NCBI RefSeq assembly: GCF_900094575.1
Contig: NZ_FMAE01000003.1
Location: forward strand, 310,001-374,000
Length of the DNA stretch: 64,000 bases
Direction: 5' to 3'
From: Bradyrhizobium yuanmingense
GTDB taxonomy: Bacteria > Pseudomonadota > Alphaproteobacteria > Rhizobiales > Xanthobacteraceae
In this document: piece after piece, positions 1 through 8,122 of the stretch
How positions within the stretch are numbered: position 1 is the stretch's first letter
Layout: every line of letters starts with the position of its first letter
The notes under the pieces: generated by a model
Told to the model about the DNA's origin: nothing
The model's database searches: none
The model's input: the letters and a program-made list of their open reading frames with translations, nothing else
Translations under genes and position numbers: made by a program

Positions 1-431
1 AGCACGGCGCAGACGTCGCCGATCCACGCGACGAGGAAGAACGGCCATGTCGGCATGTGCAGGTCGAAGGTCTGAACGTTGTCGTTGTAGGTCAGCCGGA
101 CCTTGTCGAACAGCGTCCAGGTCTGCACGGTGACGACGAACAGCAGCACCAGGGTCGCGAACACGTCGATCCAGCGCTGATGGCGCGGCCCGACATTGCC
201 CCAGACCAGGTCGACGGTGATGTGGGTGCCGCGATAGGAGGTTGCCGCGATGCCCCAGAAAATGAGGATGCCGAGCAGCATTCGGCCGATGTCGAAGCTG
301 TCGGGGATCGAATAGTTCAGCGTGTTGCGCAAGAGCACCGACAGGAAGATGTCGAGCGCGACGATGCCGACGAAGCCGGCCGCGATCCATTCGATCGAGT
401 CGATCACGCGATCCATCCAGGAGCGCTTCAT
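1..431 (-). CDS. dctQ: TRAP transporter small permease (DctQ family), 3' end outside window
   Basis: Reading back from the ATG at 431, the product begins MKRSWMDRVIDSIEWIAAGF and stays open for 143 residues to the window edge. It has hydrophobic helices at about residues 12-35, 45-65 and 88-110, and a conserved RGTHITVDL stretch typical of the DctQ subunit of tripartite ATP-independent periplasmic transporters. DctQ is the four-helix membrane partner of the large permease DctM, which should lie to the left of the window. The gene follows dctP on the same strand, but a 280-bp gap with a palindromic repeat separates them, so DctP and DctQ may be made in unequal amounts. The substrate cannot be read from this subunit. 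Confidence 0.9.
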   Translation of the reverse strand, partial: MKRSWMDRVIDSIEWIAAGFVGIVALDIFLSVLLRNTLNYSIPDSFDIGRMLLGILIFWGIAATSYRGTHITVDLVWGNVGPRHQRWIDVFATLVLLFVVTVQTWTLFDKVRLTYNDNVQTFDLHMPTWPFFLVAWIGDVCAV

Positions 432-484
432 GGGTGTTTCCTAAGCACTGCTATTCTCATTCTCGGCTCTGGCGGCGGCACTTC

Positions 485-619
485 GCCTCTCCCCGCTTGC
501 GGGGAGAGGCCGACACGCGAAGCGTGGCGGGTGAGGGGGACTATCCACGCGTCCGATTGTCACCGTCCCTGCGGAGACTCCCCCTCACCCCAACCCTCTC
601 CCCGCAAGCGGGGAGAGGG
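485..619. repeat. Nested inverted repeat in the dctP-dctQ gap
   Basis: Two perfect 26-nt hairpins with 12-bp arms (CCTCTCCCCGC type) lie at 485-510 and 594-619. They are mutually complementary, and an outer pair GTGAGGGGGA (531-540) / TCCCCCTCAC (579-588) lies between them. The whole segment can fold into one long stem. It resembles the REP/BIME-like elements elsewhere in this window and may attenuate or stabilise the dctP-dctQ transcript. Confidence 0.75.
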
Positions 620-711
620 GGAAGAGACACGGTGCGCTCCTCACCTGCTCTCAGCTTGCAAGGCAACGGCGGCAGGACCAATCCCGCCGCCGCGTTTCCT
701 TCGCCACCGCG

Positions 712-1731
712 TCACTCCGCCAGCGCGTTGTATTTCTTCAGCGAGGCCTTGAGATCCGCGAGCGCGGCGTCGGGATCGGCACCGGCCTTCTTGGCGCCGT
801 CGCCCCAGGTCTTGACCAGCGGCTCGGCGGCCTTCTTCCAAGCCGCGATCTGCTCGGGCGTCAGCTTGTAGACCTCATGGCTGGATTCCGCCTTCACCTT
901 GGCGATGCCGGCGTCCTCGAACTTGCCCCAATGCTCGCCGACCGCGCCTGCCATCTCGACCGTGCAGTTCTTGTCGATCGCGGCCTTCTGCTTGTCGGAC
1001 ATCGCATTGTACTTGTCCTTGTTGATCACGAACACGAAGGTCGTGGTGTAGAGCGGCGCCTCCATGTCGTACTTGGTCACCTTGTCGATGCCGAACAGCA
1101 CCAGTGAGCCCCAGGGGAAGGTGACGCCGTCGGCGACGCCGCGCTCGATGATGTCGCGCACTTCCGGCGCCGAGGACTGCACATTGGTGCCGCCAAGCGA
1201 GGTGACGAAGTTCGCCATGGTAGCGTGCGCCGGGCGGATCTTCATGCCCTTCACGTCCTCGGGGTTGACGATCTTCTTGGTGCGGGAATGGAACGAGGAG
1301 GGCGAGTGGACGAAGGCGAGGCAGTATTTGACGTCCTTCATCTCCTTCTCGGCAAATTTGCGATACCACGCGTCGAGCCCCATCGAGCCGCCCTTGGCAT
1401 CCGAGATCAGGAACGGCAATTCCCCGGCGCCGATGATCGGGAAGCGGCCGGGCTGGTAGCCGGGATTGACATAGGTGACGTCGGCGATGCCGTCGCGCGC
1501 CATGTCGTAATGGTCGAAGGCCTTGCCGAGCTGCTGGGCCGGAAACACCTTGCCGGTAATGGTGCCGCCGGAATCCTTGTTCACCGCAGCCACCCAGTCT
1601 TCCAGCGATTTCTGCAGCGGATGCGATGCCGGCACCCAGTGCGAGACCTTCAGGTCAAATGTCTTGTCCTGCGCGAGCGCGGGGCTCACGCTTGCTGCCA
1701 GCAGCAAGGCCAGACAGGCTTTCCTCATCAC
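712..1731 (-). CDS. dctP: TRAP transporter periplasmic substrate-binding protein (DctP family)
   Basis: A 339-residue protein with a Sec signal peptide at about residues 1-20 ending in ALA, followed by the DctP-type fold. FDLKVSHWVPASHPLQ near the N terminus, GMKIRPAHATMANFVTSLGG mid-protein and the DGVTFPWGS segment match TRAP binding proteins, and the length is typical. It would capture an organic-acid-like ligand in the periplasm and deliver it to DctQM. The ATG at 1731 fits the signal peptide. It is followed on the same strand by dctQ. A palindromic TAACATGTTA about 50 bp upstream may be its operator. The substrate is unknown; TRAP ligands range from C4-dicarboxylates to keto acids and aromatics. 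Confidence 0.93.
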   Translation of the reverse strand: MMRKACLALLLAASVSPALAQDKTFDLKVSHWVPASHPLQKSLEDWVAAVNKDSGGTITGKVFPAQQLGKAFDHYDMARDGIADVTYVNPGYQPGRFPIIGAGELPFLISDAKGGSMGLDAWYRKFAEKEMKDVKYCLAFVHSPSSFHSRTKKIVNPEDVKGMKIRPAHATMANFVTSLGGTNVQSSAPEVRDIIERGVADGVTFPWGSLVLFGIDKVTKYDMEAPLYTTTFVFVINKDKYNAMSDKQKAAIDKNCTVEMAGAVGEHWGKFEDAGIAKVKAESSHEVYKLTPEQIAAWKKAAEPLVKTWGDGAKKAGADPDAALADLKASLKKYNALAE

Positions 1732-1781
1732 GCGTCTCTCCCTTTTGCGACGGCGGGCTTCGTTGGCCCGGTCTCTTTAAT

Positions 1782-1791
1782 TAACATGTTA
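1782..1791. promoter_or_regulatory. Candidate operator upstream of dctP
   Basis: Perfect 10-bp palindrome TAACATGTTA, flanked by AATTA (1779-1783) and TAATT (1794-1798), about 50 bp upstream of the dctP start. An AT-rich dyad in GC-rich DNA at this distance fits a repressor site, for example of a GntR-type regulator. No regulator gene is adjacent, so the assignment is inference. Confidence 0.4.
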
Positions 1792-1798
1792 TCTAATT

Positions 1799-2143
1799 CG
1801 CCGGCGCGTTCAAGCCGGAACTGAGGCCCGCCGTGTCGCGCCATCTACGTCAGTCATGTTGCATGGATTTGTCGCTGCTCGGGCGACCACCGCTCTCCCT
1901 TTGCGCAAACGTTATATGGTATAATTATCGCCTGCGAGCCTTTGCCACAAGCAGGCTGCGGCCAAAGCCTAACAGGATCGGAAGCAGCATGTATTGCGGA
2001 CAAAGGTCGCAATCGTCGGGCCGTTGCGGCGATGGCGGGGCTCGTTTCAAACATCTGCACAAATTCCGTTTAAAGCTTTGTAGGTGATGCATTCCTCGCG
2101 TCATTCGCTTCCAATGCAGCCGAGGCAATGAAGCGAGACCGCC
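1799..2143. other. Intergenic region between dctP and the thioesterase gene
   Basis: No convincing gene. Short ORFs on both strands lack family features. An AT-rich dyad TTATA-TGG-TATAA lies at 1912-1924 and may be part of a promoter or operator for either flanking gene. Confidence 0.5.
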
Positions 2144-2563
2144 ATGACCCGCACCGACATCCCCGCCGGCTACGAGCCACATTTCCGCAAAGCGCCGCTG
2201 ACCGATCCCTGGGAGCCGCTCTATTCGAAGAAGACCGATAAGGGCGTCACCGTCGGACTGCGCCTGGCGACGCCGCACACCAACGCCCGCGGATTGATCC
2301 ATGGCGGGCTGATCGCGGCGCTCGCTGACGCCGCCATGGGCTACAGCTGCGCCCAGGCGACGGGCTGGACCACGTCATTCGTCACCATCTCGCTGTCGGT
2401 CGACTATGTCGGCGCCGCCGAGATCGGCCAATGGCTGGCGGTCGAGGGCGAGGCGATCAAGACCGGGAACACGATCTGCTTCGCGCAGTGCCTGGTGAAG
2501 GCGGACGACGCCGTGATCGCGCGGGCCAGCGGCACGTTTCGGGTAGTGCCGAAGAAGGGGTGA
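2144..2563 (+). CDS. PaaI-family hotdog thioesterase
   Basis: A 139-residue single-domain protein with the hotdog-fold signature: NARGLIHGGLIAALADAAMG places H53-G54-G55 and D62 as in PaaI/YdiI-type acyl-CoA thioesterases, followed by the hydrophobic core TTSFVTISLSVDYVGAAEIG. Such enzymes hydrolyse acyl- or aryl-CoA esters in the cytoplasm, often as a salvage step for stalled CoA intermediates. It stands alone between dctP and a LysR gene on the opposite strand. The ATG at 2144 follows a purine-rich AAGCGAGA. The substrate is not predictable from sequence. Confidence 0.88.
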   Translation: MTRTDIPAGYEPHFRKAPLTDPWEPLYSKKTDKGVTVGLRLATPHTNARGLIHGGLIAALADAAMGYSCAQATGWTTSFVTISLSVDYVGAAEIGQWLAVEGEAIKTGNTICFAQCLVKADDAVIARASGTFRVVPKKG

Positions 2564-2580
2564 GGCCCAACTCTCTCCGT

Positions 2581-2611
2581 CGTCATGCCCGGGGCAAGCC
2601 CGGCCATGACG
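2581..2611. repeat. Short palindromic repeat between convergent genes
   Basis: CGTCATGCCCGG ... CCGGCCATGACG hairpin between the thioesterase gene and the convergent LysR gene. It belongs to the CGTCAT...ATGACG repeat family seen repeatedly in this window and could also serve as a terminator for both genes. Confidence 0.6.
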
Positions 2612-2618
2612 GAAAAGA

Positions 2619-3509
2619 TCACCCAAACCTCCACTCCGCCGTCTCCACCACGAGGTCGACGAACGCGCGCACCTTGGCCGAGAGCAGGCGCGAGGTCGGG
2701 TAGACGATGTGGATCGGCAGCGCCGGCTGCTCGTATTGCGCCAGCACGATCTTCAGGCGCCCGCGCTTCAGGCCCTCGGCGGCCTGATAGGCCAGCACCC
2801 GCGTCACGCCGCCGCCGGCTTCGGCATATTGCAGGGCGGCGTCGGCGCTGTTGCTGATGAAGCGAGGCGACAGCGGCAGCCCGATATCGCGGCCGTCGCG
2901 CAGGAAACGCCATTCGGACCAGGGGCCGAACTGGATGGTCTGGTGCGTGGCGAGCGCTTCCGGCGTCTTCGGCTCGCCGTTGCGCTTGAGATAACCGGGC
3001 GCGGCCACCACGATCCGCCGCATCTCGCCGACCTGGCGCGCCACAAGCGAGGAATCGGCGAGATGGCCGATCCGCACCGCGGCATCGACGGCGTCCTCGA
3101 CGAGGTTGACGAGATGGTCGGACAGCCTGAGTTCGGCGGCGACCTCGGGATAGCGCTTGAGATAGGCGGTCATGAGAGGCCCGACATGCAGCCGGCCGAA
3201 GCCGACCGGCGCGGACACGACGAGACGCCCGCTCGGCCGATTGCGCTCCTCCCGCGCCGAGCCGTCAGCCTCCTCGACGTCGGCGAGGATGCGCCGCGCG
3301 CGCTCCAAATAGCGCGTGCCGACGTCGGTCAGCGCCACCTGCCGCGTGGTCCGCTGCAGCAGCCGCGCGCCGAGATGCTCCTCCAGCGCCGCGATCATCC
3401 GCGTCACCGCCGACGGCGACAGCCGCAGTTTGCGCGCGGCCGGCGCGAAGCCGCGCAGGTCGGCGACCGTGACGAAGACGTGCATGGCTTCCAGGCGGTC
3501 CATGGACAT
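2619..3509 (-). CDS. LysR-family transcriptional regulator
   Basis: A 296-residue protein with the N-terminal winged helix-turn-helix (about residues 5-62, containing AARKLRLSPSAVTRMIAALE) and a C-terminal LysR substrate-binding domain (about 90-290, RPSGRLVVSAPVGFGRLHVG). Length and architecture are standard. It is divergent from the PNPOx-fold gene at 3625, and an ATTGC-N7-GCAAT dyad sits immediately upstream of its start, so it probably represses itself and controls the neighbour. A second in-frame ATG (3503, MDRLEAM) is an equally plausible start; neither has a clear Shine-Dalgarno. The effector is unknown. Confidence 0.92.
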   Translation of the reverse strand: MSMDRLEAMHVFVTVADLRGFAPAARKLRLSPSAVTRMIAALEEHLGARLLQRTTRQVALTDVGTRYLERARRILADVEEADGSAREERNRPSGRLVVSAPVGFGRLHVGPLMTAYLKRYPEVAAELRLSDHLVNLVEDAVDAAVRIGHLADSSLVARQVGEMRRIVVAAPGYLKRNGEPKTPEALATHQTIQFGPWSEWRFLRDGRDIGLPLSPRFISNSADAALQYAEAGGGVTRVLAYQAAEGLKRGRLKIVLAQYEQPALPIHIVYPTSRLLSAKVRAFVDLVVETAEWRFG

Positions 3510-3510
3510 T

Positions 3511-3527
3511 ATTGCATAAATCGCAAT
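3511..3527. promoter_or_regulatory. Candidate LysR operator (T-N11-A box)
   Basis: ATTGC-ATAAATC-GCAAT is a perfect dyad with 5-bp arms and fits the LysR T-N11-A consensus. It begins 2 bp upstream of the LysR start codon and lies about 100 bp upstream of the divergent PNPOx gene, the usual place for a LysR autoregulatory site. Confidence 0.6.
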
Positions 3528-3624
3528 GATGAAGTGTCAAGCTGCTCAATTGTTTTAGACGCCGAAAGGTCCAGATTAGGCGCGGAAGACGCAGCAATGC
3601 GCCGGAATTTCAGGAGATGTTCCG

Positions 3625-4248
3625 ATGACGGCAGTTCACACCTATGCCAGCGACGTGGCCTTTTCGCCGGCGGTGAAGACGATCCAGGCGCGCAAGGGCT
3701 CGCGCGAGGCCTATGCGCGCAGCGAGCAGCGCGGCTGGCGCACCGAGGTCGACGACAATCTCGCCGCGTTCCTGGCCGACGCCAACAGCTTCTATTTCGC
3801 CACGGCTTCAGCCGACGGCCAGCCCTACATCCAGCACCGCGGCGGCCCGAAGGGCTTTCTCAAGGTGCTGGACAAGCAGACGCTCGCCTTCGCCGACTAC
3901 GCCGGCAACCAGCAGTTCATCACGCAAGGAAATCTCTCGGAGAATCCCAAGGCCTACATCTTCGTGATGGACTACGCCCACCGCCGCCGGGTGAAGATCT
4001 GGGGCGAGGCGCGCGTGGTCGAGGACGACGAAGCCCTGACCACGTCATTGATGCCGAAAGACTACCGCGCCCGGCCCGAGCAGGTGATCCTCTTCAAGAT
4101 CGCAGCCTGGGACACCAACTGCCCGCAGCACATCCCGCAGAAGTTTGATGCAGCCGATGTCGCGGCCGCGCTCGCCGCGAGAGATGCGAGGATCGCAGAG
4201 CTGGAGGCGGAGCTTGCGGCGTTGAAGGGGGAGAAGGCGGCAGGTTAA
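3625..4248 (+). CDS. Pyridoxamine 5'-phosphate oxidase-family (PNPOx-fold) flavoprotein
   Basis: A 207-residue protein preceded by GGAG (spacing 8). Residues about 45-165 carry the split-barrel FMN-binding fold: FLADANSFYFATASADGQPY, IQHRGGPKGFLKVLD, and RRRVKIWGEARVVEDDEAL. Proteins of this kind are FMN- or F420-type oxidoreductases of unknown substrate, not true PdxH. The C terminus (about 178-205, AALAARDARIAELEAELAAL) is a short predicted coiled coil, an addition not needed for the fold and perhaps used for oligomerisation. It is divergent from the LysR gene and shares its operator region, so it is the likeliest LysR target. Confidence 0.85.
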   Translation: MTAVHTYASDVAFSPAVKTIQARKGSREAYARSEQRGWRTEVDDNLAAFLADANSFYFATASADGQPYIQHRGGPKGFLKVLDKQTLAFADYAGNQQFITQGNLSENPKAYIFVMDYAHRRRVKIWGEARVVEDDEALTTSLMPKDYRARPEQVILFKIAAWDTNCPQHIPQKFDAADVAAALAARDARIAELEAELAALKGEKAAG

Positions 4249-4278
4249 ACGGCGCGCTTCGCCTCTCCCATCGTCCGG

Positions 4279-4380
4279 TGTCATGCCCCGCGAAGGCGGG
4301 GCATCCAGTACGCCGAGGCATTTCGGTTCAATCGCGATCGTCTCGGAGTACTGGATCGCCCGCCTTCGCGGGCGATGACA
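4279..4380. repeat. Palindromic repeat between PNPOx gene and livF
   Basis: TGTCATGCCCCGCGAAGGCG at the left end pairs with CGCCTTCGCGGGCGATGACA at the right end; an inner CCAGTACGCCGAG / CTCGGAGTACTGG pair extends the stem. It lies between convergent genes and can double as a bidirectional terminator. Confidence 0.7.
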
Positions 4381-4405
4381 ATGAATAGGCCGAGGCGTCT
4401 CTAAA

Positions 4406-5137
4406 CTAAATCACACTTTCGCCTTCGTGCTGGAAGCCGAGATAGCTCGCGGCCACCCGTTCGTTGGCGGCGATGTCGCTGGCCTTGCCGCTGAGCACGA
4501 ACTCGCCGAGCTCCATGACATAGGCATGGTCCGCGATCTTCAGTGCGGCCTGCGCGTTCTGCTCGACCAGCAGCACGGAGACGCCGGCGGCGCGGAGCTC
4601 GGTGACGATGCGGAAAATGTCGGCGACGATGATCGGGGCAAGGCCGAGGCTCGGCTCGTCCAGCATCAAGAGCTTCGGCTCGCCCATCAGCGCGCGGCCC
4701 ATCGCGAGCATCTGCTGCTCGCCGCCGGAGAGCGTGCCGGCGAGCTGCTTGCGCCGCTCCTTGAGCCGCGGAAACAGCGCATAGACCCGCTCCATCGAGG
4801 CTTTGGCCTTGCTGCGCTCGATCCGGAACGCGCCCAGCTCGAGATTGTCCTCGACATTCATGGTCACGAACAATTCGCGATGCTCGGGAACGAGACCGAG
4901 GCCCATCGCGACACGGTCCTCGATGTCGAGGCGGGCGAGATCCTGCCCGGCAAAGGCGACGCGGCCCTTCAGCGGCAGGATTCCCATGATGGCCGAGAGC
5001 AGCGTGGTCTTGCCGGCGCCGTTGGCGCCGACAATGGTGACGATCTCGTTGGCGCCCACCTCGAGCGAAACCGAACGCACCGCCTCGACCTTGCCATAGG
5101 CCACATGCGCGTCAGTGACGGACAACAGCGTGCTCAT
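4406..5137 (-). CDS. livF: Branched-chain amino acid-type ABC transporter ATP-binding protein (LivF)
   Basis: A 243-residue ABC ATPase: Walker A GANGAGKT at 37-44, signature LSGGE at 136-140, Walker B LLMLDEP at 156-162, and the LivF-type ending SYLGFQHEG. It powers a HAAT-family importer together with the fused LivM-LivG encoded just upstream; the start codon overlaps that gene's stop (ATGA), showing translational coupling. It is the last gene of the operon livH, livMG, livF. HAAT importers carry branched-chain amino acids, amides, urea and, in this group of bacteria, often aromatic or fatty acids. Confidence 0.94.
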   Translation of the reverse strand: MSTLLSVTDAHVAYGKVEAVRSVSLEVGANEIVTIVGANGAGKTTLLSAIMGILPLKGRVAFAGQDLARLDIEDRVAMGLGLVPEHRELFVTMNVEDNLELGAFRIERSKAKASMERVYALFPRLKERRKQLAGTLSGGEQQMLAMGRALMGEPKLLMLDEPSLGLAPIIVADIFRIVTELRAAGVSVLLVEQNAQAALKIADHAYVMELGEFVLSGKASDIAANERVAASYLGFQHEGESVI

Positions 5138-6903
5138 GCCGCCACTCCAAGATAGGCCTTGATCACTTCGGGATTGGTCTTGATCGTCGCCGGCGTGCCC
5201 TCCGCGATCTTGGTGCCGAAATCGAGCACCACGATGCGGTCGGCAAGGTTCATCACGAAGCCCATGTCGTGCTCGACCAAAAGGACGGACATCCCGCCGT
5301 CGCGCAGCTCGCGGAGCAGCGCGGCGAGCCGCTGCTTTTCCATGTGGCGCAGGCCGGCGGCCGGCTCGTCGAGCAGCAGCAGCATCGGATCGACGCAGAG
5401 CGCGCGGGCGATCTCGACGATGCGCTGCTGGCCGAGCGAGAGCGAGCCTGCCAGCTGGTGCATCTGCTCGGCGAGGCCGACGCGCTCGATCTGGCGGGCG
5501 GCCTCGGCGAGCAGCTTGGCCTCGTCAGCGCGGTCGAGCCGCAGCATCGAGGAGATTGGGCCGGAATGGCCGCGCAAATGTGCGCCAATCGCGACGTTCT
5601 CCAGCACGGTCATGTCGGGGACGAGCTTGACGTGCTGGAAGGTCCTGCTGATGCCGAGCTTGACGATCTCCTGTGGCGGCGCGTTGTCGACCTTCCTGCC
5701 GAGCACCGAGATCGAGCCCGAGGTTGCCGACAGCACGCCGGTAATCAGGTTGAAGGTCGTGCTCTTGCCGGCGCCGTTCGGGCCGATCAGTGCGACGATC
5801 TCGCGGGCCTGCACGTCGAAGGACACGTTGTTCACCGCGACCACGCCGCCAAACTGCTTTCGCGCCTTCTCGACCTGAAGCAGGACGCCGGTCTCGGCGG
5901 GCGCGCGGGTGCGATGCTCCAGCTTCAGCGAGGTGTCCGGCTTCCTGCCGTCGGTGCGCTCGGGGAAGAACGACATCAGCCAGGGCCAGAGGCCGCCGGG
6001 CGCAAGCTGCAGCAGCGCCACCAGCATGATGCCGAACACGATGGTCTCGACCTGGCCGGAGCCCGGCAGGATCAGCGGCAGATAGCTCTGCAGCACCTCC
6101 TTCAGGATCACGACGATCGCCGCGCCCAGCACGCCGCCCCAGACATAGCCGGCGCCGCCGACCACTGCGATGAAGAGATATTCGATGCCCATATGCGCGC
6201 CGAACGGCGTCGGGTTCACGGCGCGCTGGAGATGGGCGTAGAGCCACCCGGACAGGCCGGCGAGCACCGCGGCGTGGATGAACACCAGCAGCTTTGCCCG
6301 CGGCGTGTGGACGCCGAACGCTTCGGCGGCGACATGGCCGCGGCGCAGCGCGCGGATGGCACGGCCGGTGCGGGAGTCCAAGAGGTTCATCGTCAGCAGG
6401 GCCGAGAGGATCACGGCGACCCAGATTGCGTAATAGATCGAGCCGGGCGAGAGCATCTTGAAGGCACCGATCGACAGCGGCGGGATCGCCGAGATGCCGT
6501 CGTTGCGTCCGAGAAACTCCAGCTTGCTGAACAGGTAGAACAGCCCAAGCCCCCAGGCGAGCGTGCCGAGCGGCAGGTAATGCCCCGAGAGGCGTACGGT
6601 GATCAGCCCGAGCAGCACCGCGAGCGAGCCGCTGACCACGAGCGACAGCGGCAGCGTCAGCCAGGGCGACAGGCCATAGGCCGTCGTCAGCACGGCGGTG
6701 GTGTAGGCACCGAAACCGACGAAGGCGGCCTGCCCGAACGAGGTGAGGCCGCCGACGCCGGTCAGCAGCACGAGGCCCATCGCGACCAGCGCGGCAAGGC
6801 CGATATTGTCGAGCAGCACGATCCAGAACGGGGGCACGCCCGGGATGAGCGGGATCGCCGCCATGAGGATCGCAAAGACGAGGATGGGAAGCCGGCTCTG
6901 CAT
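5134..6903 (-). CDS. livMG: Fused LivM permease - LivG ATPase of a HAAT ABC transporter
   Basis: A 589-residue fusion. Residues about 1-312 form the LivM membrane domain (about eight hydrophobic helices; [20 protein letters not shown] is the conserved LivM segment). Residues about 313-340 are a polar linker, and about 341-589 are a LivG-type ATPase with Walker A GPNGAGKS at 374-381, signature LSLGQQR at 488-494 and Walker B LLLLDEP at 508-514. It ends in the LivG-typical EVIKAYLG. The reading frame is continuous across the junction, so this is a real fusion and not an annotation artefact. The LSLGQ signature departs slightly from the usual LSYGQ/LSGGQ. It lies 5 bp downstream of livH and overlaps livF by 4 bp. 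Confidence 0.94.
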   Translation of the reverse strand: MQSRLPILVFAILMAAIPLIPGVPPFWIVLLDNIGLAALVAMGLVLLTGVGGLTSFGQAAFVGFGAYTTAVLTTAYGLSPWLTLPLSLVVSGSLAVLLGLITVRLSGHYLPLGTLAWGLGLFYLFSKLEFLGRNDGISAIPPLSIGAFKMLSPGSIYYAIWVAVILSALLTMNLLDSRTGRAIRALRRGHVAAEAFGVHTPRAKLLVFIHAAVLAGLSGWLYAHLQRAVNPTPFGAHMGIEYLFIAVVGGAGYVWGGVLGAAIVVILKEVLQSYLPLILPGSGQVETIVFGIMLVALLQLAPGGLWPWLMSFFPERTDGRKPDTSLKLEHRTRAPAETGVLLQVEKARKQFGGVVAVNNVSFDVQAREIVALIGPNGAGKSTTFNLITGVLSATSGSISVLGRKVDNAPPQEIVKLGISRTFQHVKLVPDMTVLENVAIGAHLRGHSGPISSMLRLDRADEAKLLAEAARQIERVGLAEQMHQLAGSLSLGQQRIVEIARALCVDPMLLLLDEPAAGLRHMEKQRLAALLRELRDGGMSVLLVEHDMGFVMNLADRIVVLDFGTKIAEGTPATIKTNPEVIKAYLGVAA

Positions 6904-6908
6904 CGGGC

Positions 6909-7949
6909 TCAGTCCTTCTCTTCCTCGACCGCGGGCGCGGCGAGCGAGCGCAGCAGCAGCACGGGGATCAGCAGCATGAAGACGATCACCTCCTTGTAGT
7001 TGGAGGCATAGAAGGACGAGAACGCCTCGACGATGCCGACCACCAGCGCCGCGACGGCGGTGAGGGGATAGCTGACGAGGCCGCCGATGATCGCGGCGAC
7101 GAAGCCCTTCAGCCCGATCAGGAAGCCGGAGTCGTAATACAGTGTCGTGATCGGCACGATCAGGATGCCGGAGAGTGCGCCGATCACGGAAGCCAGCAGG
7201 AAGGCGATCTGGCCCGACAGCGTGGTGCGGATGCCGGCTAGCCGCGCCCCGAGCCGGTTGACCGCGGTCGCGCGCAGCGCCTTGCCGTAGAGCGTCAGGC
7301 CGAAGAACAGCCAGAGCGCGACGATGAAGGCGATGGTGATGGCATAGACGGTGATGCTCTGGCCGGTGAAGCGCAATGCGCCGGCGGTGAAGGCGCCGGA
7401 CAGCACGGCAGGCCCACGCTGGCCTTCGGCGCCGAAGAACAACAGGCCGAGGCCCTGCAGCGCGAGGTGGACGCCGACCGAGGCGATCAGCAGCACCAGC
7501 ACCGAGGTGTGCGCCAGCGGCTGGAAGGCGATGCGGTAGAGATAGAGGCCGATCATCGCCACGATCACCAGCGACAGCGCGATGCAGACCGCGACCGGCG
7601 GCTTCTGCGCGGCGAGGGACAGGGTCAGCGCCAGCACGATCGCGGGCAGCACGACGTTGGCGATGAAGCTGCGGACGACCAGCCGCCCGTGCAGCGCCTT
7701 GCGCGCCACGAACAGGTCGAAGGCGAAGGCGCCGATGCCGAGCGCCAGCGCCAGCTTTGCCGTGCCCGGCATCTGGCCGGCGGCCAGCGAGGCATAGGTC
7801 AGCGCGCCATAGGTGACGAATTCGCCCTGGGGAATAAGGATGACCCGGGTGACGGCGAACACCAGCACCAGCGCCAGGCCGAGCAGCGCATAGATCGCGC
7901 CATTGGTGATGCCGTCCTGCACCAGGAACAGCATGATGGTGGTATTCAA
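6909..7949 (-). CDS. livH: Branched-chain amino acid-type ABC transporter permease (LivH)
   Basis: A 346-residue polytopic membrane protein. It opens with MNTTIMLFLVQDGITNGAIY, typical of LivH, and carries the conserved AVNRLGARLAGIRTTLSGQI loop and the GGLVSYPLTAVAALVVGIVE helix. It is somewhat longer than the usual 290-300 residues because of an expanded middle region (about 75-140). It forms the inner-membrane channel with the LivM half of LivMG. It is the first gene of the operon, divergent from the MarR gene at 8123; the shared 173-bp intergenic region holds AT-rich dyads. No periplasmic binding protein is encoded in this operon. Confidence 0.92.
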   Translation of the reverse strand: MNTTIMLFLVQDGITNGAIYALLGLALVLVFAVTRVILIPQGEFVTYGALTYASLAAGQMPGTAKLALALGIGAFAFDLFVARKALHGRLVVRSFIANVVLPAIVLALTLSLAAQKPPVAVCIALSLVIVAMIGLYLYRIAFQPLAHTSVLVLLIASVGVHLALQGLGLLFFGAEGQRGPAVLSGAFTAGALRFTGQSITVYAITIAFIVALWLFFGLTLYGKALRATAVNRLGARLAGIRTTLSGQIAFLLASVIGALSGILIVPITTLYYDSGFLIGLKGFVAAIIGGLVSYPLTAVAALVVGIVEAFSSFYASNYKEVIVFMLLIPVLLLRSLAAPAVEEEKD

Positions 7950-8030
7950 GACCGGACGCTCCCCCTAATCCGGACCGGTCCCCTCGATTGCGGTGGACGG
8001 TCCGCTCACAGCCATTGAAAAACGCAGGCG

Positions 8031-8064
8031 ATATTTGGTATGGTCCATAACAATTATCAAATAT
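8031..8064. promoter_or_regulatory. Candidate MarR operator between livH and marR-type gene
   Basis: Two overlapping dyads: ATATTTG (8031-8037) paired with CAAATAT (8058-8064), and TATGG-T-CCATA (8039-8049). AT-rich dyads here, about 80 bp from livH and 60 bp from the MarR gene, fit a site through which MarR controls both itself and the transporter. Confidence 0.55.
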
Positions 8065-8122
8065 AACTTCAAGGGTGGGAACGACCCGCCCCGGAATTTA
8101 GCGGGATTACGAGCACGAGGCG

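Noticed and set aside
1833..2087. An 84-codon plus-strand ORF between dctP and the thioesterase gene
   Set aside because: No ribosome-binding site, no family resemblance, and codon use unlike neighbours.
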